Shown here one piece after another: positions 26,201 through 39,172 of a DNA stretch of 64,000 nucleotides (the first letter of the stretch is position 1; every line of letters begins with the position of its first letter). The stretch covers positions 151,501 through 215,500 of the forward strand of contig CM032117.1 of the NCBI GenBank assembly GCA_018894105.1, read 5' to 3'. The DNA is from Jacaranda mimosifolia (lineage: Eukaryota; Streptophyta; Magnoliopsida; Lamiales; Bignoniaceae). The position numbers and the translations under genes are program-made. The notes under the pieces were generated by a model. That model saw only the letters and a program-made list of their open reading frames with translations. It searched no databases and was not told the origin of the DNA.

Positions 26201-29200
26201 GTATTGAGTTTTCTAATATAAGATTATCGTCTTTTTCACTGAATGTGAATCCAGCTCCTGCTTTCCATAAATAGACGAAAATCCAAACGTGGTGTGGAAG
26301 GACTTGTGTGCATTAAACTTCCACGCTTAGTTAGATTTTGGGAACATCTGTGTAAAACAATATCCATAAGCATGCAAATCAATGTTTTCTTCAGCTTATC
26401 CATTCACATTTGTGCTTTATGAAGGTTCACATCAGATTCTTCTTAAGATATCTGACATTTGGTTTTGATTATGTTGACAAATTGAGGATTTTAAAATGTC
26501 ATTTTGCAGGCTTATGCTGCTGCTGGTACAGTTAATCAAAATTATGCAAATATTCTGTTACTGCTTCTGCGTCTTCGCCAAGCTTGTGATCACCCTTTAC
26601 TTGTCAAAGGGTTAAGCTCTGACCCTGTTGGAAAAGTTTCCTCTGAGATGGCCAAGATACTCCCGAGGGAACTGCTAGTTAATTTATTGAAAAAATTAGA
26701 AACTTCATTGGCCATATGTCTCGTATGCAGAGTATGTTCTCCCTCGTCCTAGGATTCTCCATTGCTTACAGCTTAATTTCGATTCATCGTATTTCACTTA
26801 TAAAACTCTTGAATCCTGTTTAAAATGACATAATATGGGAATATGTATTTCAATTGACAACATGAAAAAGCAGGAAATAATAGTTCTAGATTCGAGTACA
26901 AGAATGTAAGTTTGGCAATATTTTGTGTTGTAAAATATCAGAGTGCACTTTATTGTGTCTTTTTTATATTCTTTTTCTTTAGCAGAGGTCACTCACGGCA
27001 ATGTCCCACTCTCTGTTGCACGGTTTTTCAAGGGAAAATCTATATAAGACTTCTTCCCTCACTTAAGGAATAATTTGAAAAACATATATGATTGACTGAT
27101 TTTAAAGTACAGTTTGTTCAATCCATTTCCTCCACAAGGTGACAGGTTTAAACCCACTTGTGTAGTAGTCCGTGAGCTAGTTATCTGTATGGTGGAGGGC
27201 TTCAATCTGACTAGCATCATAATTATCGACAAATAACCCCAAATGGTTGCTAATGTATTTCAAATCTATAGTAACTCAGCATCATACAAACAAGCAAATT
27301 GGATTGGATACTACGGGTTTGCAATCCTTAGGATTCAAACCATTTAACCCAAGTACCTTATCTTTGCAAAGTTAATCAATAATTGATGAGCCATAAGGAT
27401 CTTTCGGTCTCTTAGCTGGTTGGGACAGAAACTGTGAAATTAGGTTTAGCGATGGTCTGATTGTGACTTCCAAACTATGTGCTTTGTTGTTGTAGGATAC
27501 TGATTTATTGGTTAATCATGAACGCGAAAGTAGCATGAGCTTATGATTATTCTCTTCATGGAATTCTTTCTTACCTATTGAACATGGAAAGTATTGAATT
27601 GTTTGATTGATAGCACCACTGAGAATGTAATGTATGTGAACTGGATTGTGTTATTGTAAGAGAAGGGACAGGCAAAGTGATATTGCTGATTGTTATAGTT
27701 ACAACGTTATCTTTCATATCTTATAAAAAGTTAAACTTCAGATAAATCCTTTCCTTCTGGCTTTTTTAGTATTTTTCACATTGGCAAGCCAGTTGTCATA
27801 TACAGGAATCTGATGTGCTTTCTGAATGATTTAATGTTCTACAGGATCCTCCTGAAAATGCAGTTGTCACAATGTGTGGACATGTTTTCTGTTATCAGTG
27901 TGTCTCGGATTATTTGACAGGGGAAGATAATACGTGCCCTGCCCCTGAATGCAAAGAACAACTTGGTGCTGATGTTGTGTATTCCAGATCTACCTTAAGG
28001 AGATGCGTATCTGATGATACTGATGGTGATACCCCTGTTTCAGATGAACTGGGTGAGAAATCTATAGTTCTACAGAGTAACTACATTTCTTCTAAAATCA
28101 AGTCCGCTCTCGAAATTCTCAAGTTCCATTGCGTATCAAAAAATTGGGGTTCAGAGTTATATGATTTGGTCAGATATGATGGGGACGCTTCATCTTCAGG
28201 TCTTTACTTAGATTCAGAGAGTAGAGAGCCTGAAAAGGCTATTGTTTTTTCCCAGTGGACTAGCATGTTGGACTTAGTGGAGATGTCACTGAAGAATTTC
28301 TGTATCAGTTACCGGAGGCTTGATGGTACCATGTCAATAGCTGCTAGAGACAAGGCTGTCAAAGATTTTAACGCTAATCCTGAGGTAGTAATTTGGTCTA
28401 TGTCTATTATTTTCTTACTCGTTAAGACTAAAATCAGGTTGGTTGTCTGGCGTCTTTGGGTTTGTTATCTTGGTTATTAGTTGTGTCAGATATGGTGCAA
28501 AGTCTATGCACCTACTATGGTTATAACCTACAGACGTATTTGCATTAAATAGGCAAAAATGATGAACTCAGATGCCTCTAAATATAGCAAATGAATATAC
28601 TTCTTAGCCTTACATTAGATTAATTTGAAACAAGTTTATGTTGGATGCAAAGCACTCTGCAGTAAGAAGCTTTTTAGAATTAGAACCTTTGACCTGTTTC
28701 TTTGATTTGCATGACTATATGAAAATTTCTCTGATGCAATGGCTAGCTGTGAGGAATTTGAACAGTTATAACTGAGGAAGACAAGGACTGTGTTGAGTTA
28801 TTGTTTGGTGTCATGCACACCCTTTTCCAAGGTACCAATAATTTGTTTGCTTGTTCAGGCACTTGATTAAACCAGTATTATCTTATTTTACTTCACCTAT
28901 CTTGTTATCTCTTATCGTTAGCTTAGCTTGCAGTTATTGGTTGTCATGAGTGCTCCGATGATTTTTCCACTATTAATTTTCTTATCATGTAATAATTATA
29001 CTATTATTACCTCAGCAGAAGTTTCGAAATTAACCACATTGGTTCACGAAATATTGTTCAAACTATTAGTGAAACATGTTGCTTAAGATGAGAAGGTAGT
29101 CGTTTGTTGACATTCTCACGAACTAAATATTACTCTTAATATACTATTATGAGCAGTGCTGTAGTTTGTTTAATGATAATATACTATTTTCTAGTTGTTT

Positions 29201-30050
29201 TGCAAGAAATGTTTGGTGGCCCCCTACTTGACTCTTTCTCTCTTTTAAATTAATTGTCTTTTGCAGGTGGATGTCATGTTAATGTCCCTAAAAGCTGGGA
29301 ATCTGGGCCTGAATATGGTTGCCGCTTGCCGCGTAATCCTTTTGGATCTTTGGTGGAACCCCACAACAGAAGATCAGGCTGTTGATCGAGCTCACAGAAT
29401 AGGTCAGACCCGTCCAGTTACTGTATCAAGGTTAACTATCAAGGACACAGTTGAAGATCGCATCCTGGCTCTTCAGGTACTGTGATATCTAATGCATCTA
29501 TATTATCTATTGTTTAGTTTTGTTCAGTTAGTGTGAGGCTTTAGCGCTGCTGTTTCTGATTGATATTATTCATATTATGCCAACTCTGGAATAATTTGGG
29601 AAAAGACTTAAGAAAGAAGTCCTTTGTTGAGTTTTCATATACTGCCTTTTCTTCACACTAGGGCTGTAGTTTACTTTGGCAAGTCCTAGGCCTGACCTTG
29701 AGAGTGCCTTTACAGAAATGCTGATTGGGGGGGTTGTGTTCCTTGGTGGTAAGTGGTAATGTTTTTGATAAGTCAAGACTCTTAAGTGGTAATAGATCAA
29801 GTTGGAAGTGCTTGTATTTGGGCCGGAATGCTGTTCGTTAACCTTCTTCCTTGCTTGCTTTTGGATTTATTAATTGTAAGCTTCATCTTTCTGAATTAAG
29901 TCTTGTAACTGCTTACACTGCGTTCAGGAAGACAAGAGAAAAATGGTTGCGTCGGCTTTTGGTGAAGATCAAAGTGGTGGGCATGCGACTCGCCTGACGG
30001 TGGAAGATCTCAGATTTTTGTTTGAAGGGTCTGAAGGATCAGGACGTTGA
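20247..30050 (+). CDS. CHR28: SNF2-family ATPase with embedded RING finger (CHR27/CHR28 type)
   Basis: Nine coding exons: 20247-20409, 20494-21071, 21998-22069, 22152-22226, 22340-23243, 24466-24596, 26510-26731, 27845-28384 with 29267-29476, and 29928-30050 (counting the last two internal ones separately gives ten segments in all; TGA at 30048-30050). Phases close to 1005 aa. Residues 1-250 are Ser-rich and disordered, opening with an acidic [12 protein letters not shown] motif. The helicase N lobe carries GLGKT (297-301), a Walker B box DESQ (508-511) and [10 protein letters not shown]3HC4 RING (C711, C714, C726, H728, C731, C734, C746, C751) sits between the lobes, as in Rad5/HLTF proteins. 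The C lobe has [21 protein letters not shown], the LKAGNLGLN motif and [12 protein letters not shown]. All ATPase motifs look intact. Arabidopsis CHR27/CHR28 (FRG1/FRG2) act in RNA-directed DNA methylation with SUVH proteins (family knowledge). Nuclear action is inferred. The gene could also be another member of the FRG clade. Confidence 0.94.
25643..25726. repeat. 42-bp tandem duplication in a SNF2 gene intron
   Basis: Two adjacent diverged copies begin GTCCTGCTAA at 25643 and 25685 and end CTTGTCACACT. They lie in the 1.9-kb intron 24597-26509, away from the splice sites. Confidence 0.8.
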
Positions 30051-30536
30051 AGAATGCATTTGTCATTGATGAGACTGTTATATTAAGTTAACTACTACTA
30101 TTTTGTTGCTGGCAATGGGCGCAATTTTTGTCCTCATCTAGCTGAATCCCAATGCTCGTACATATTTATTGTATGTGAAAATGTAAATGAAAATTCTTGT
30201 GTGCAAACTGTAGGCTGCTGATGTTTTAATTAAGGTAGGATCTGCTAATTTTGCGCACCTTGCTGGTCCTGATATTTTGTTTCTGGAATTACAAATACAA
30301 ATTTGCAGTCCCTTGATGGTTCATTTGTAAATCAAGCCGCAGCAGCAGCATTTTTTATTCCTTTATTTTCTCTCTACTTGTATCATTAAAAAGAACACAA
30401 TGCCATCAAATGCACCGATGCATGATTTAGGGGTATAAAACATGGTTGGAGTCATGTACTAGTAAAATCACACGAAGGAGTTGATGCATGTGATATATGT
30501 TTGTACAAATCAGGAATTTGGTGGGAGCGAAGTCAG
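30051..30536. other. SNF2 3'UTR and left breakpoint of the tandem duplication
   Basis: The first about 210 bases follow the SNF2 stop and are probably its 3'UTR. From about 30264 the sequence recurs at about 46918 and continues to do so, marking the left end of the duplicated unit. The segment is also the 3' flank of kinase A, so the two genes converge. No separate gene is seen. Confidence 0.7.
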
Positions 30537-33500
30537 TCAACGAGGGTTGATGGTAGGGATGACACCACTAACAAGGTCACTTCCGGGGAGATCCATGGTG
30601 ACATAAGTGCTCCTTTTATCGTAGACAGAAGATGATGATGATCGAGCTGAGTTGACTGAGTTTCGAGAACTTGTTGACATATTTCGGTTGAATTCCGAAA
30701 GAGGAGGCGTGCTGTCAGATTCGGGAAGCATTGATGATACATTCTCTAGCTCCCGGACAACTTCCAACATGGTAGGCCTGTCCTTTGTCTCATCGAAAGA
30801 GCACCTCAGAGCTAAAGCCATCAATTTCTTGACGCACTCTAAAGGATATGGCCCCACACTCCTGTCTATGATGGAAAACATCATCCCAGATTGACATGCA
30901 GTGTTCACCTGATTATGATTGCAATTCAGATTGTAAACATATATGATAAACAGTACATACATATATATATATATTTGTATGAAAAAATCATGAGGGACTC
31001 GCTTCTTTCTTGCAAGTGCCAATTGTGCAACAATGGAACTACTTCCAAAGTACTTTGGATGCCAGGATCACGTAATAGCCTAAAGAAAGCTTACCTCTCT
31101 GACAATGTTCCTTCCATGAGATATAGGCTGCATCCCTGTTAAGAGCTCCAGAAAAACTATACCAAGGCTATAAACATCACTTTTCTCTGTTAACTTGTGA
31201 GTCAAGAAATATTCTGGATCGACATAGCCCTGCAAGTCCAAGAAAAGCAGGGAAAAAAAAAAAACCGAAAAGAAAATGGGTTGGCTCTCATAAATGAAAA
31301 GCTTGGGAGCTGGAAAAATTTAAATTATATCATCCAAAGAAAGTGTTGGAAAGAGTTGATGATCTTATCTTACTGGTGTTCCTTTAACATTGGTGGATAC
31401 GTGTGCTGTAGTAACTCCTTTTGCATCTGATACTGGTGCAAGCCTTGAGATTCCAAAGTCAGATACTTTGGCAGTCCATTTGGAGTCTAACAGTATGTTA
31501 TTTGCCTTTATATCACGATGTATGATTGGTGGATCTGCTTCAGTGTGCAGGTATAGAATGCCTCTCGAAGCGCCTAAACCAATATGCAGTCTTGTTTCGA
31601 AATTCAGAGGGGCTCTATATTTAGCTGTTGTAAGAAAGAAGAAATTAATTATTAAGTTACTATAAATGGATGCATATCTAGAAAGGCTATAATGTTATTT
31701 ACCTGAGAGGAGGTCATGCAATGAACCATTGGGCATGAACTCATAAACTAACATCTGCAAAGCGCATTAGAGATTCAGAACACAATAATGAAGAAGTCTG
31801 AAGCAAAATATAATACATATATATATATATCTATTGAGAATTAATTAGCCTGATCAGAATCCTGTATCCTAATATTGTCGCATAGGTACCTGCTCGTCTT
31901 TCTCATCACAATAGCCAACTAGTGAAACCAGATTACGATGATGTAAGCGTGAAAGAATTGCAATCTCTGTGTAAAACTCTCTGTCACCCTGTAACGAACC
32001 TTGTTGTGCCCGCTTTATAGCCACAACAGTATCATCTGCTAAAGTTCCTTTGTACACTTTTCCGTACCCTCCTTGACCAATTTGAGTATTGATGCTGAAA
32101 TTGCTCGTTGCCATCAGCAGATCCTCAAAACTGAATGCCTTCACTCCATCCATTTTCATTGCAACTTTTGGAACTAAATGCATAAAATAAAAACATGAAA
32201 ATGTATTACTCTACTTAATTGATACGAATGGCAAGGGAGAGTGAACTGGTAGCTAGAAACTAGGTAAAAGGACACTCACTTGTTTGATTTTTGACGACTC
32301 CAGCTTCCGACCTTCTTTGTCGTTTTTGAAAGAAAATCAGGATGCTTACAAGTATGAAGCTGGCGGAAAATATAGTTCCAACCACAACTCCTGCCAATGC
32401 GCCTTTGCTTAGACCACCACCACCACTGCTTAAGGATGGAAGCAACACTGCAGTCATTAATCAAGAGTTGTCAATTCAAATTCATTCAAGAGCCTTTCAT
32501 GGAATTAATATGGACTCACTGGATAGTGCACTCCATGTGAAACAGGATAATAAAACCACAGCATCTGTTCGGAAAGACATTAATCTCAAAAATCTAACTG
32601 GTTTTTGAAGGCATACATACCATCTGAATAAGGTCCCTGGGCATTGAAATTGATAAGATCATAAGGGCCAAATATATCGTCCTCGGGTATTGTGAAGGCA
32701 GCAAATGTATCTGCAATTGCTTGAACCTCACTCGCATCAAAGATATTAGAAACATTTGTATACGCAGGGAAGAAGAGCAGAAACATTTTTAGCCTGTGAC
32801 CAGCTGGTTCCCACTCAATTGAGTCAACATAAAGCTGATATGGATCCAAATGAATATTTGGCTTTACATACACATTTGATGTTATGTACTCATCAAATTG
32901 CTTACGATATGGAACGAAGTCGGTTATGCTAGGACTTCTAAGTCGCAGTCCAACACCAAAAGGTGCCGCACAAAAGCATGTACTTGGTGCTAAAGTTGGG
33001 ACATACTGGTAGTAATTCCAGGTTCGACAAGGCTCATGAGGTGGACAAGTTGATACTGTGGGGTTATTTAAGCTGTTTGGTGTTTCTTCATATCCATTAT
33101 CTGCTGCAGGTCCACAAAGTAAGCTGATGTTGCGCTGGATTGCTTTTTCGCAAACTGGATTTCTATTAAGCCTAGAAATGAACAGTACTCATCAGCCATC
33201 AAAGTCTAAACAACTTCCAACAAGATGGCATTGGTAAAATGCATCAAAATACCTCTCTCAAGACCTAACTCTAACTCTATTTCATGTTAGAACAAATCAT
33301 GCTATGTGCATATTGAACATAAACAAGACTTACTTCAATGTTACATTTGGAGGAATGCTAAGGACGCCTGAAATATCAGAAAGTAGGTTACCTTCAAAAT
33401 TTCTGCAAGGAGCAGTGAACTAGATAAGGTTGAAAGTAACAACATGCTCCATAAAATATTATTAAATTATATCCCCATATGGTGAAACAAAGGAATTTTG

Positions 33501-36500
33501 ACAGTGGGAAGATCAAATGGCCTGGTAAGATTTGTAATATTGTGAACAAATTAAACCGAAACACCAAGAGCTAATGTCTTTAATTTCCCATGAAGGGAAG
33601 TACATTAATTGAAAGTAAGGATTTGACATGCATTATGTTGTCTTACATATCAAGTTTTGTATCTGAAGTGAAGTTTATATTCTCCCAAATGGTAGATGGT
33701 AGAGATCCGCTCAACAAGTTGTTATCCAGATGCCTGTAACAGAACTGCCATGATTCAACAATTCAAGAAATTAAAACAAAAAAATAAAATTCTAGACTTG
33801 TAGAAGCCAAGATTACTGACAATCTCTGTAGCTGAGAGAACCCAGAGAAGTTGGACGGAATGGACCCATTGAGCTTATTGTTTGATAGAATACTGCAAAT
33901 ATAAAAAATGATTTAGACATTAGCAGTGAGTAATCCAATATTCTGTGAGGTATCGACGAGTTGTTGCAAGATAATAGAGAAAATATGCACATATACGTAG
34001 GTTCTGATGACTAGTATGCATATGCTACCCTCATCGACATCCTCAGAAACACAAAGAAGGGGGAAGATAATATGCATTTGCACCCAAGTGCAAGCATACA
34101 CCACATGAGCAACAAATGGGTTCAGATAGAGATTGCTACAGGAGGACGCAAGGCAAAGAGCTTAGAAGTTCGGGCATCCAGAAATTACTTACATGGTTGT
34201 GATGTTTTCAGATAGTCTGTTTGTGGTTATCTGTCCAGTAAGTTGATTCATGCTAAGATCCCTGTAGGATGAACACCATTAAAAAGTTTAAGACGTTAAA
34301 GGAACAAACTAATTCAAAAACACCACCAATCACGGTCTGATAGAAATACATGCAGAAAAGCGAAACTATGAAACACAAACCCGTTTGGTTTTATTTTCAA
34401 ACCCACTTTTTTCATTTTCTACTATTTCAAAAATAAAAATCATCATTTTTTTAGAAATTTTCACCTAACATAATCTTCATTTTCATTTTCAATACACATT
34501 TTCCGCATAATCATTTATTCACACAATCTCCGCATACAACCTATTAAAACCAACATAATCATTACATTTTCAAATATTTTATTCAAATACATTTTTATTT
34601 CCACATTACATCACATAATTAATTCTCAACATTTTAAAAATGATGGAAATGAAAACTGAAGATGGAAATAAAACTAAACATGCGCTTAATATGGCAAGCA
34701 AAATAAAATTTCTACAGAACGTACTAACGTACAAGTAAAGAAGGCTCTGTATTCCACTTAGGTCAGGTATTGTTCCTTGCAGGCCGCAGTTCTTTAGACA
34801 TCTGCACCAATCAAATGATTATAGTACAGCTGATGCGAGGCCTTACAATCTACAAGCTTAATTAGCAAGTAAAGATTGGTTTACTAATCAGTCCGGCCCC
34901 ACATTTCCAACATAATACTCTTTCTGAAATGTAATCTACAATCAGGTTGCAAGTAATTGGAAACATGTCTAATAATTTTAGAATAATAATATATTTCAAA
35001 TAATTAAATTAAATTAAATTATTTATTAATTAAAAAATAAGAAATTGAATACATATTCAATAAAATTAAATAATAAATATTATTAAAAGAATTTATTTAA
35101 TGATATTATATAAAATAATTTATTTAAATAATTAAATTTAATAAGTTAAAACTCACATCGGTCGCCCCTTCCCCGGCCCTCACCCTCCCTCCCCAACAAC
35201 CCCAGCAGCTGTTCATGGCCCCCCACCTCTTCCCCCTTCCCCGCGCCGCACCCTCTCTCCCCTACGCATACATCCTTACCTCCCCTCCCCCGTTCACCCG
35301 CTACACCCGCCCGCGAACATTCAGCGGCAAGGCAGCCACCAGATCTGGCGGCGGGTCATGGAGTGGGTGGGTGGGTGCCTGTGATGCTTTTTGTATATAA
35401 TATATTGTATAATATATAAATATATATATAAATAGGTGCGGAGTCAAAAAATTTATTTATGGAAGGCGAAATTCTGAATTATAAAAAATATGATATATAT
35501 ATTTTTTATTACACATATATACAAAAAAATACAATAAGGCAAAAGACACGTTTTCAATAGGAGGAGGGATAAATTTATAATTTGAAGATAGCAAAAGTAT
35601 AATATTTTAAAAAATTTAATATTTTAAAGAGGCAAAAGGGTAATATTATAAAAATTTTAATGTAAAAAGTGAAATTTTAATATTTTGAGGGGAGCAACTG
35701 CCCTGCCAGCCCCCCACTCCTGGCTCCGCCTTCGTATATAAATATATGATATTACATATTTTTATGCACGTATACATACCTAATATTTTTTAATGTTTTT
35801 TTTATTGGTGGATTAAAGTGATATGGCATCACACATGGCGGTTAGTAGTGACGTGGCATCACATAAGGCGGGTGATATAGTTTAGCATGACAAATGACAA
35901 AAGATGCCAAAATCTTTAGCTTGATTAGAGTTGATTATGCAAATTGGGGGCCCAAATGAAAATTTTTCAGCTCGATGGATTAAATTTGTGAAAAATTAGA
36001 TTAAATGTGCTAAATTCTAGTAGAAAATAGAGAAAATATACTAACCCCATATGAAAATGGAGTGAAAACGAAATAGGTAACAATTGAGAGACTAAAATTA
36101 CAATTTTCCCCTTTGTATGTTTTGGCGATTATCAGTTCAGTTGTCTTGATGTATGGTCAAATTAAACCATGGAGGCTTAGATACAAGTTATGATTTGCTT
36201 TTGTGTTAATACCATTCACCCAGGAAAGAAATGAGGGACTCATTTAGTTTCAGGTATTAATCCTATAAATCTCTATCAAATTTGGATATTTCAAGAGTGC
36301 ACAGTAGGAAGAAGATGAAGCTAGGAGAAAGGAAAAGATCCTCTTTCAAAGAAAGGTTAATGTGATGACAAGGGTCAACCCCTACTCAATGACAAAATTA
36401 ATGTATTAATTTGTTGATTGATAGACTGGTTTAATTTCTATGTATAAATACGTAGTTTGGAAAACCAGCAGCTTGCCAAATAATATTCTCTAATTCTTAG

Positions 36501-38588
36501 GCCTAGAGTCATAATATTTTCCTTGATCCACCATAATAATTTAAATAAATACAAAGTAGAGCAAAAATTCTTGGTAATTGGTAACTGCATGTAAAAGGGA
36601 GTCCGTCAGACATACAGCTTCAAGAGCTTGGGCATGTTGGCGTAGGAATCTGGAATCACACTCCCAGAGAAGTTGTTGTTGTCAAGTTGACTGCAGCAAT
36701 GAATGATTAGGCCAAGGAGAGGAGAGACATTAATATATATATATATATATATATATAAGAAAGTCGTGCTTAGAAGGATTGCTCCTCAACTAGTCCACTC
36801 ACTGAGCTAGGCTAGCTAGAATATGTAAATAGAAGCACAACAGAAAAAAAAATTTGAAAATCGATACTATAAACGACACTCACAGAATTGTTAGTTTAGG
36901 CATCTGTGAAAGTTCTGGCGGAAGATACCCGGACAGATTGTTGTTATCAAGAAGGCTGTCAACATCAAATTTAACCAATGAGCAGTGTAAGTGTTGAATA
37001 TTTTCTTTTTTCTGCTATATATATATATATATATTTGTAATGAACTTACAAATGCTTGAGTAAACGAAGGGCAGCAAGCCCAGGTGGAATCTGATCACTT
37101 ATTTTATTGTCGTTCATGTGGCTGCGCGCATTAGCATTAGGGCATGCATCAGTTAGAAGAAGTAATTAAAGAACATAATTGAACAAATTTAATAAGACTT
37201 TTATATTACTGATTAATTAATTAATTGGTTACGAAGATATAAATATATATATATACTTACAAATGCTGAACTCTGGGCAACTTTGCAAATGATGTGGGGA
37301 TTGGTCCTGATATAGAGTTGTGGTCCACCTGCAAATTAACCAAGTTGGGAAGGTAACCAAGCTCATCCGGTAGCTGACCTGATATTTGATTGCCACTCAA
37401 AAGCCTGTAAAGCAAACACTCTACTTACACCAACTTATAATTTAATCTCTTTCATTGAACAACAAGAGAAGCTGCTTAGCAGAGTCAAGAATTAATTATA
37501 TGAGATGAGTGTCGGCTTACAGGAGCTCAAGTGCAGTAATATTACCAATCTCCTTTGGTATGCTTCCACTTATGTGGTTCCACAAGAAATCCCTGCCAAA
37601 TAACATTACACTGCCAGGGTCACATCTTTAACAAATAATGCTATATATCATCAAGTACAAACTGCTATACATGCAGATTAATCCCTAAGTGAAATACAAG
37701 TGATCGAAGACGACGCAAATTACTCATGACAACTCACAATCTTTTCATATTAGGTAGCCGTCCAAGCTCTGGAGCTAATGTTCCAGACAGGTTCATTTTG
37801 AGTAAGCGCCTTCACAGCCAGGAGCGAGCAGAATAAACAAACTAAAGGTGAGATTATAAAATAAACATTGATATACTTGTGAATTCGTATTCCTTTTTCA
37901 TTTTTAGAGTTTAGAAAAAAAATAATTCACGTAACAGCTAGCAATCTTAATTTGTGTTCTACTATAACTTTTCTTTCTTTCCATTTTTAATTTTTTTTTT
38001 TTTTTTGAGAGAGAGAGAGGGATCAGAATAAAGATTGAAGCAACTGATATTGCCAAATCAATTATTACAATCGCCTAACTCAGTGAAACTGTCTTCCATT
38101 AAAACATACGGAAAGACAGAAATATATTATTGTCTGAACTGTGAAGAGGCATTGGAGGGAGAAATATATACATACAGTTCTTGAACATGCATATAACCAT
38201 CCGTTGTATCTAAGTAGCATATGACCCCAGTCCAATTTGAAGCACAAGGATCGTGCTTCTTGGTCCAATTGAGATTCTTGTAGTGATCCTTCAGTTTACT
38301 ACGGACTGCCAGTAAGGCGGCGACTGCAGTACGTAAACACTAAAATTTCAGATTTATAAGACTAAAATATGTGGAGGTGGGCAAGGTTAGTTTTCATAGT
38401 ACGTAAAATATATTCACACACATTTAATTGCATGCAAAGAGGAATAGTGAAAATTACCATAAGAGAAAAGGTAGGTATTAATAATTACCTTCTTGTGGAT
38501 CAGTAATCTGTCCATATGCAATTGGAGAAGACCAAAATAATGAAAGCGCGAGAATTATTCCAAACAGACAAACTGTCTTCCCTGCCAT
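30537..38588 (-). CDS. LRR-VIII receptor-like kinase A (tandem copy A)
   Basis: Twenty coding exons on the minus strand: 38588-38489, 38323-38176, 37809-37738, 37592-37521, 37404-37261, 37121-37050, 36955-36884, 36690-36616, 34801-34733, 34261-34193, 33892-33821, 33733-33647, 33402-33334, 33171-32621, 32447-32280, 32173-31890, 31754-31703, 31624-31374, 31229-31095 and 30908-30537 (TGA). All junctions are GT-AG; phases close to 977 aa. Order: signal peptide (1-26), LRRNT with the [12 protein letters not shown] cysteines, about ten LRRs mostly on 69-75-nt exons all in phase 2, a Cys-containing juxta-TM ectodomain (CPP.., [17 protein letters not shown]), TM helix about 574-597, and a kinase with GQGGYG (646-651), K667, HRDIKANN (761-768) and DFG (781-783). 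Arg before the catalytic Asp makes it an RD kinase, predicted active at the plasma membrane. Homologues: At1g06840, At5g01950 (LRR VIII-1). Ligand unknown. Intron 8 (34802-36615) is enlarged by transposons. Confidence 0.95.
34378..34685. mobile_element. Small MITE in intron 9 of kinase A
   Basis: About 308 bp present in copy A but absent at the matching place in copy B (about 50993-51005, where the flanks join directly). The ends are imperfect inverted repeats: left begins AACCCGTTTGGTTTTATTTTC-like sequence and the right end, reverse complemented, reads GCGCATGTTTAGTTTTATTT. The interior is AT-rich without an open frame. It resembles the element at 40080-40447. No clear target-site duplication remains. 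Confidence 0.7.
34960..36112. mobile_element. Composite insertion in intron 8 of kinase A
   Basis: About 1.15 kb with no counterpart in intron 8 of kinase B, where homology runs on either side (to about 51330, and again from about 51590). It contains AT-rich sequence, an unusual GC-rich patch (35156-35390), a hAT-like MITE (35433-35734), and direct words TGGCATCACA near 35822 and 35853. It is non-coding apart from a 61-codon frame in the GC patch. Outer boundaries are approximate and it is probably several nested events. Confidence 0.6.
35433..35734. mobile_element. hAT-like MITE nested in kinase A intron 8
   Basis: The left end reads TAGGTGCGGAGTCA and the right end, reverse complemented, reads CGAAGGCGGAGCCA. 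The GGCGGAGCCA core is common at ends of plant non-autonomous elements. It is flanked on both sides by TATATAAA (35425-35432 and 35735-35742), an 8-bp duplication, although such AT-rich sequence could match by chance. Confidence 0.55.
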
Positions 38589-38953
38589 CTGTAGCTCATG
38601 CAATAACAACCTGATTTGATCATACAAAAGCCAATGATCATATAATTAACTCAACAACTCATCAAATATATATATATATATATATATATGATTCTCTATA
38701 TATGTTCTATATAAGAAGTAGAAGATGAACAAGGAGGCGTAGAATCAATGAAGACTACATATGAGGTTCCCAAGGAGTGACGTAGTCGTCGATATACTTA
38801 CAACAACTCGATCGCTTGCTCCAGTACTGGATTGAATGTGGATGGGCAATAAATTAGGAGCGAGTAGCTAGCAACATTTTTATAGTAATTATTGAAATTA
38901 ATAATCCGATATATGGGGATGCATCATATCATATATGAAGTATGAACTAGGAG
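38589..38953 (-). promoter_or_regulatory. Kinase A 5'UTR with intron, and core promoter
   Basis: On the minus strand a TATAAAA box lies at 38877-38883. A start near 38848 would give a short 5'UTR exon ending at 38802 with donor GTAAGT (38801-38796), and an intron ending in the acceptor TACAG that directly abuts the ATG at 38588. Copy B has the same arrangement, supporting function. Confidence 0.65.
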
Positions 38954-39141
38954 TAGGGTTGTAAATGCGATAAGACTATTCGCAACGGTTCGGACTCAGC
39001 TAGATGAAAGCTCTAATTCCGCTCAAACTTAAACGAGCCGAGCCCAAGCTCACTAGTCAAACAAGCCGAGCCAAGCTCAATAGTATTCAGCTCGACAGGC
39101 TCGCGAGCCTAATGAGGCTTTTATTATATATATATATATTT

Positions 39142-39172
<31 letters not shown>

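Noticed and set aside
30652..30894. Plus-strand frames opposite kinase exons (also 47300-47542, 31390-31665 and 48030-48344)
   Set aside because: They recur in both copies only because the kinase exons are duplicated; they are antisense to conserved kinase sequence.
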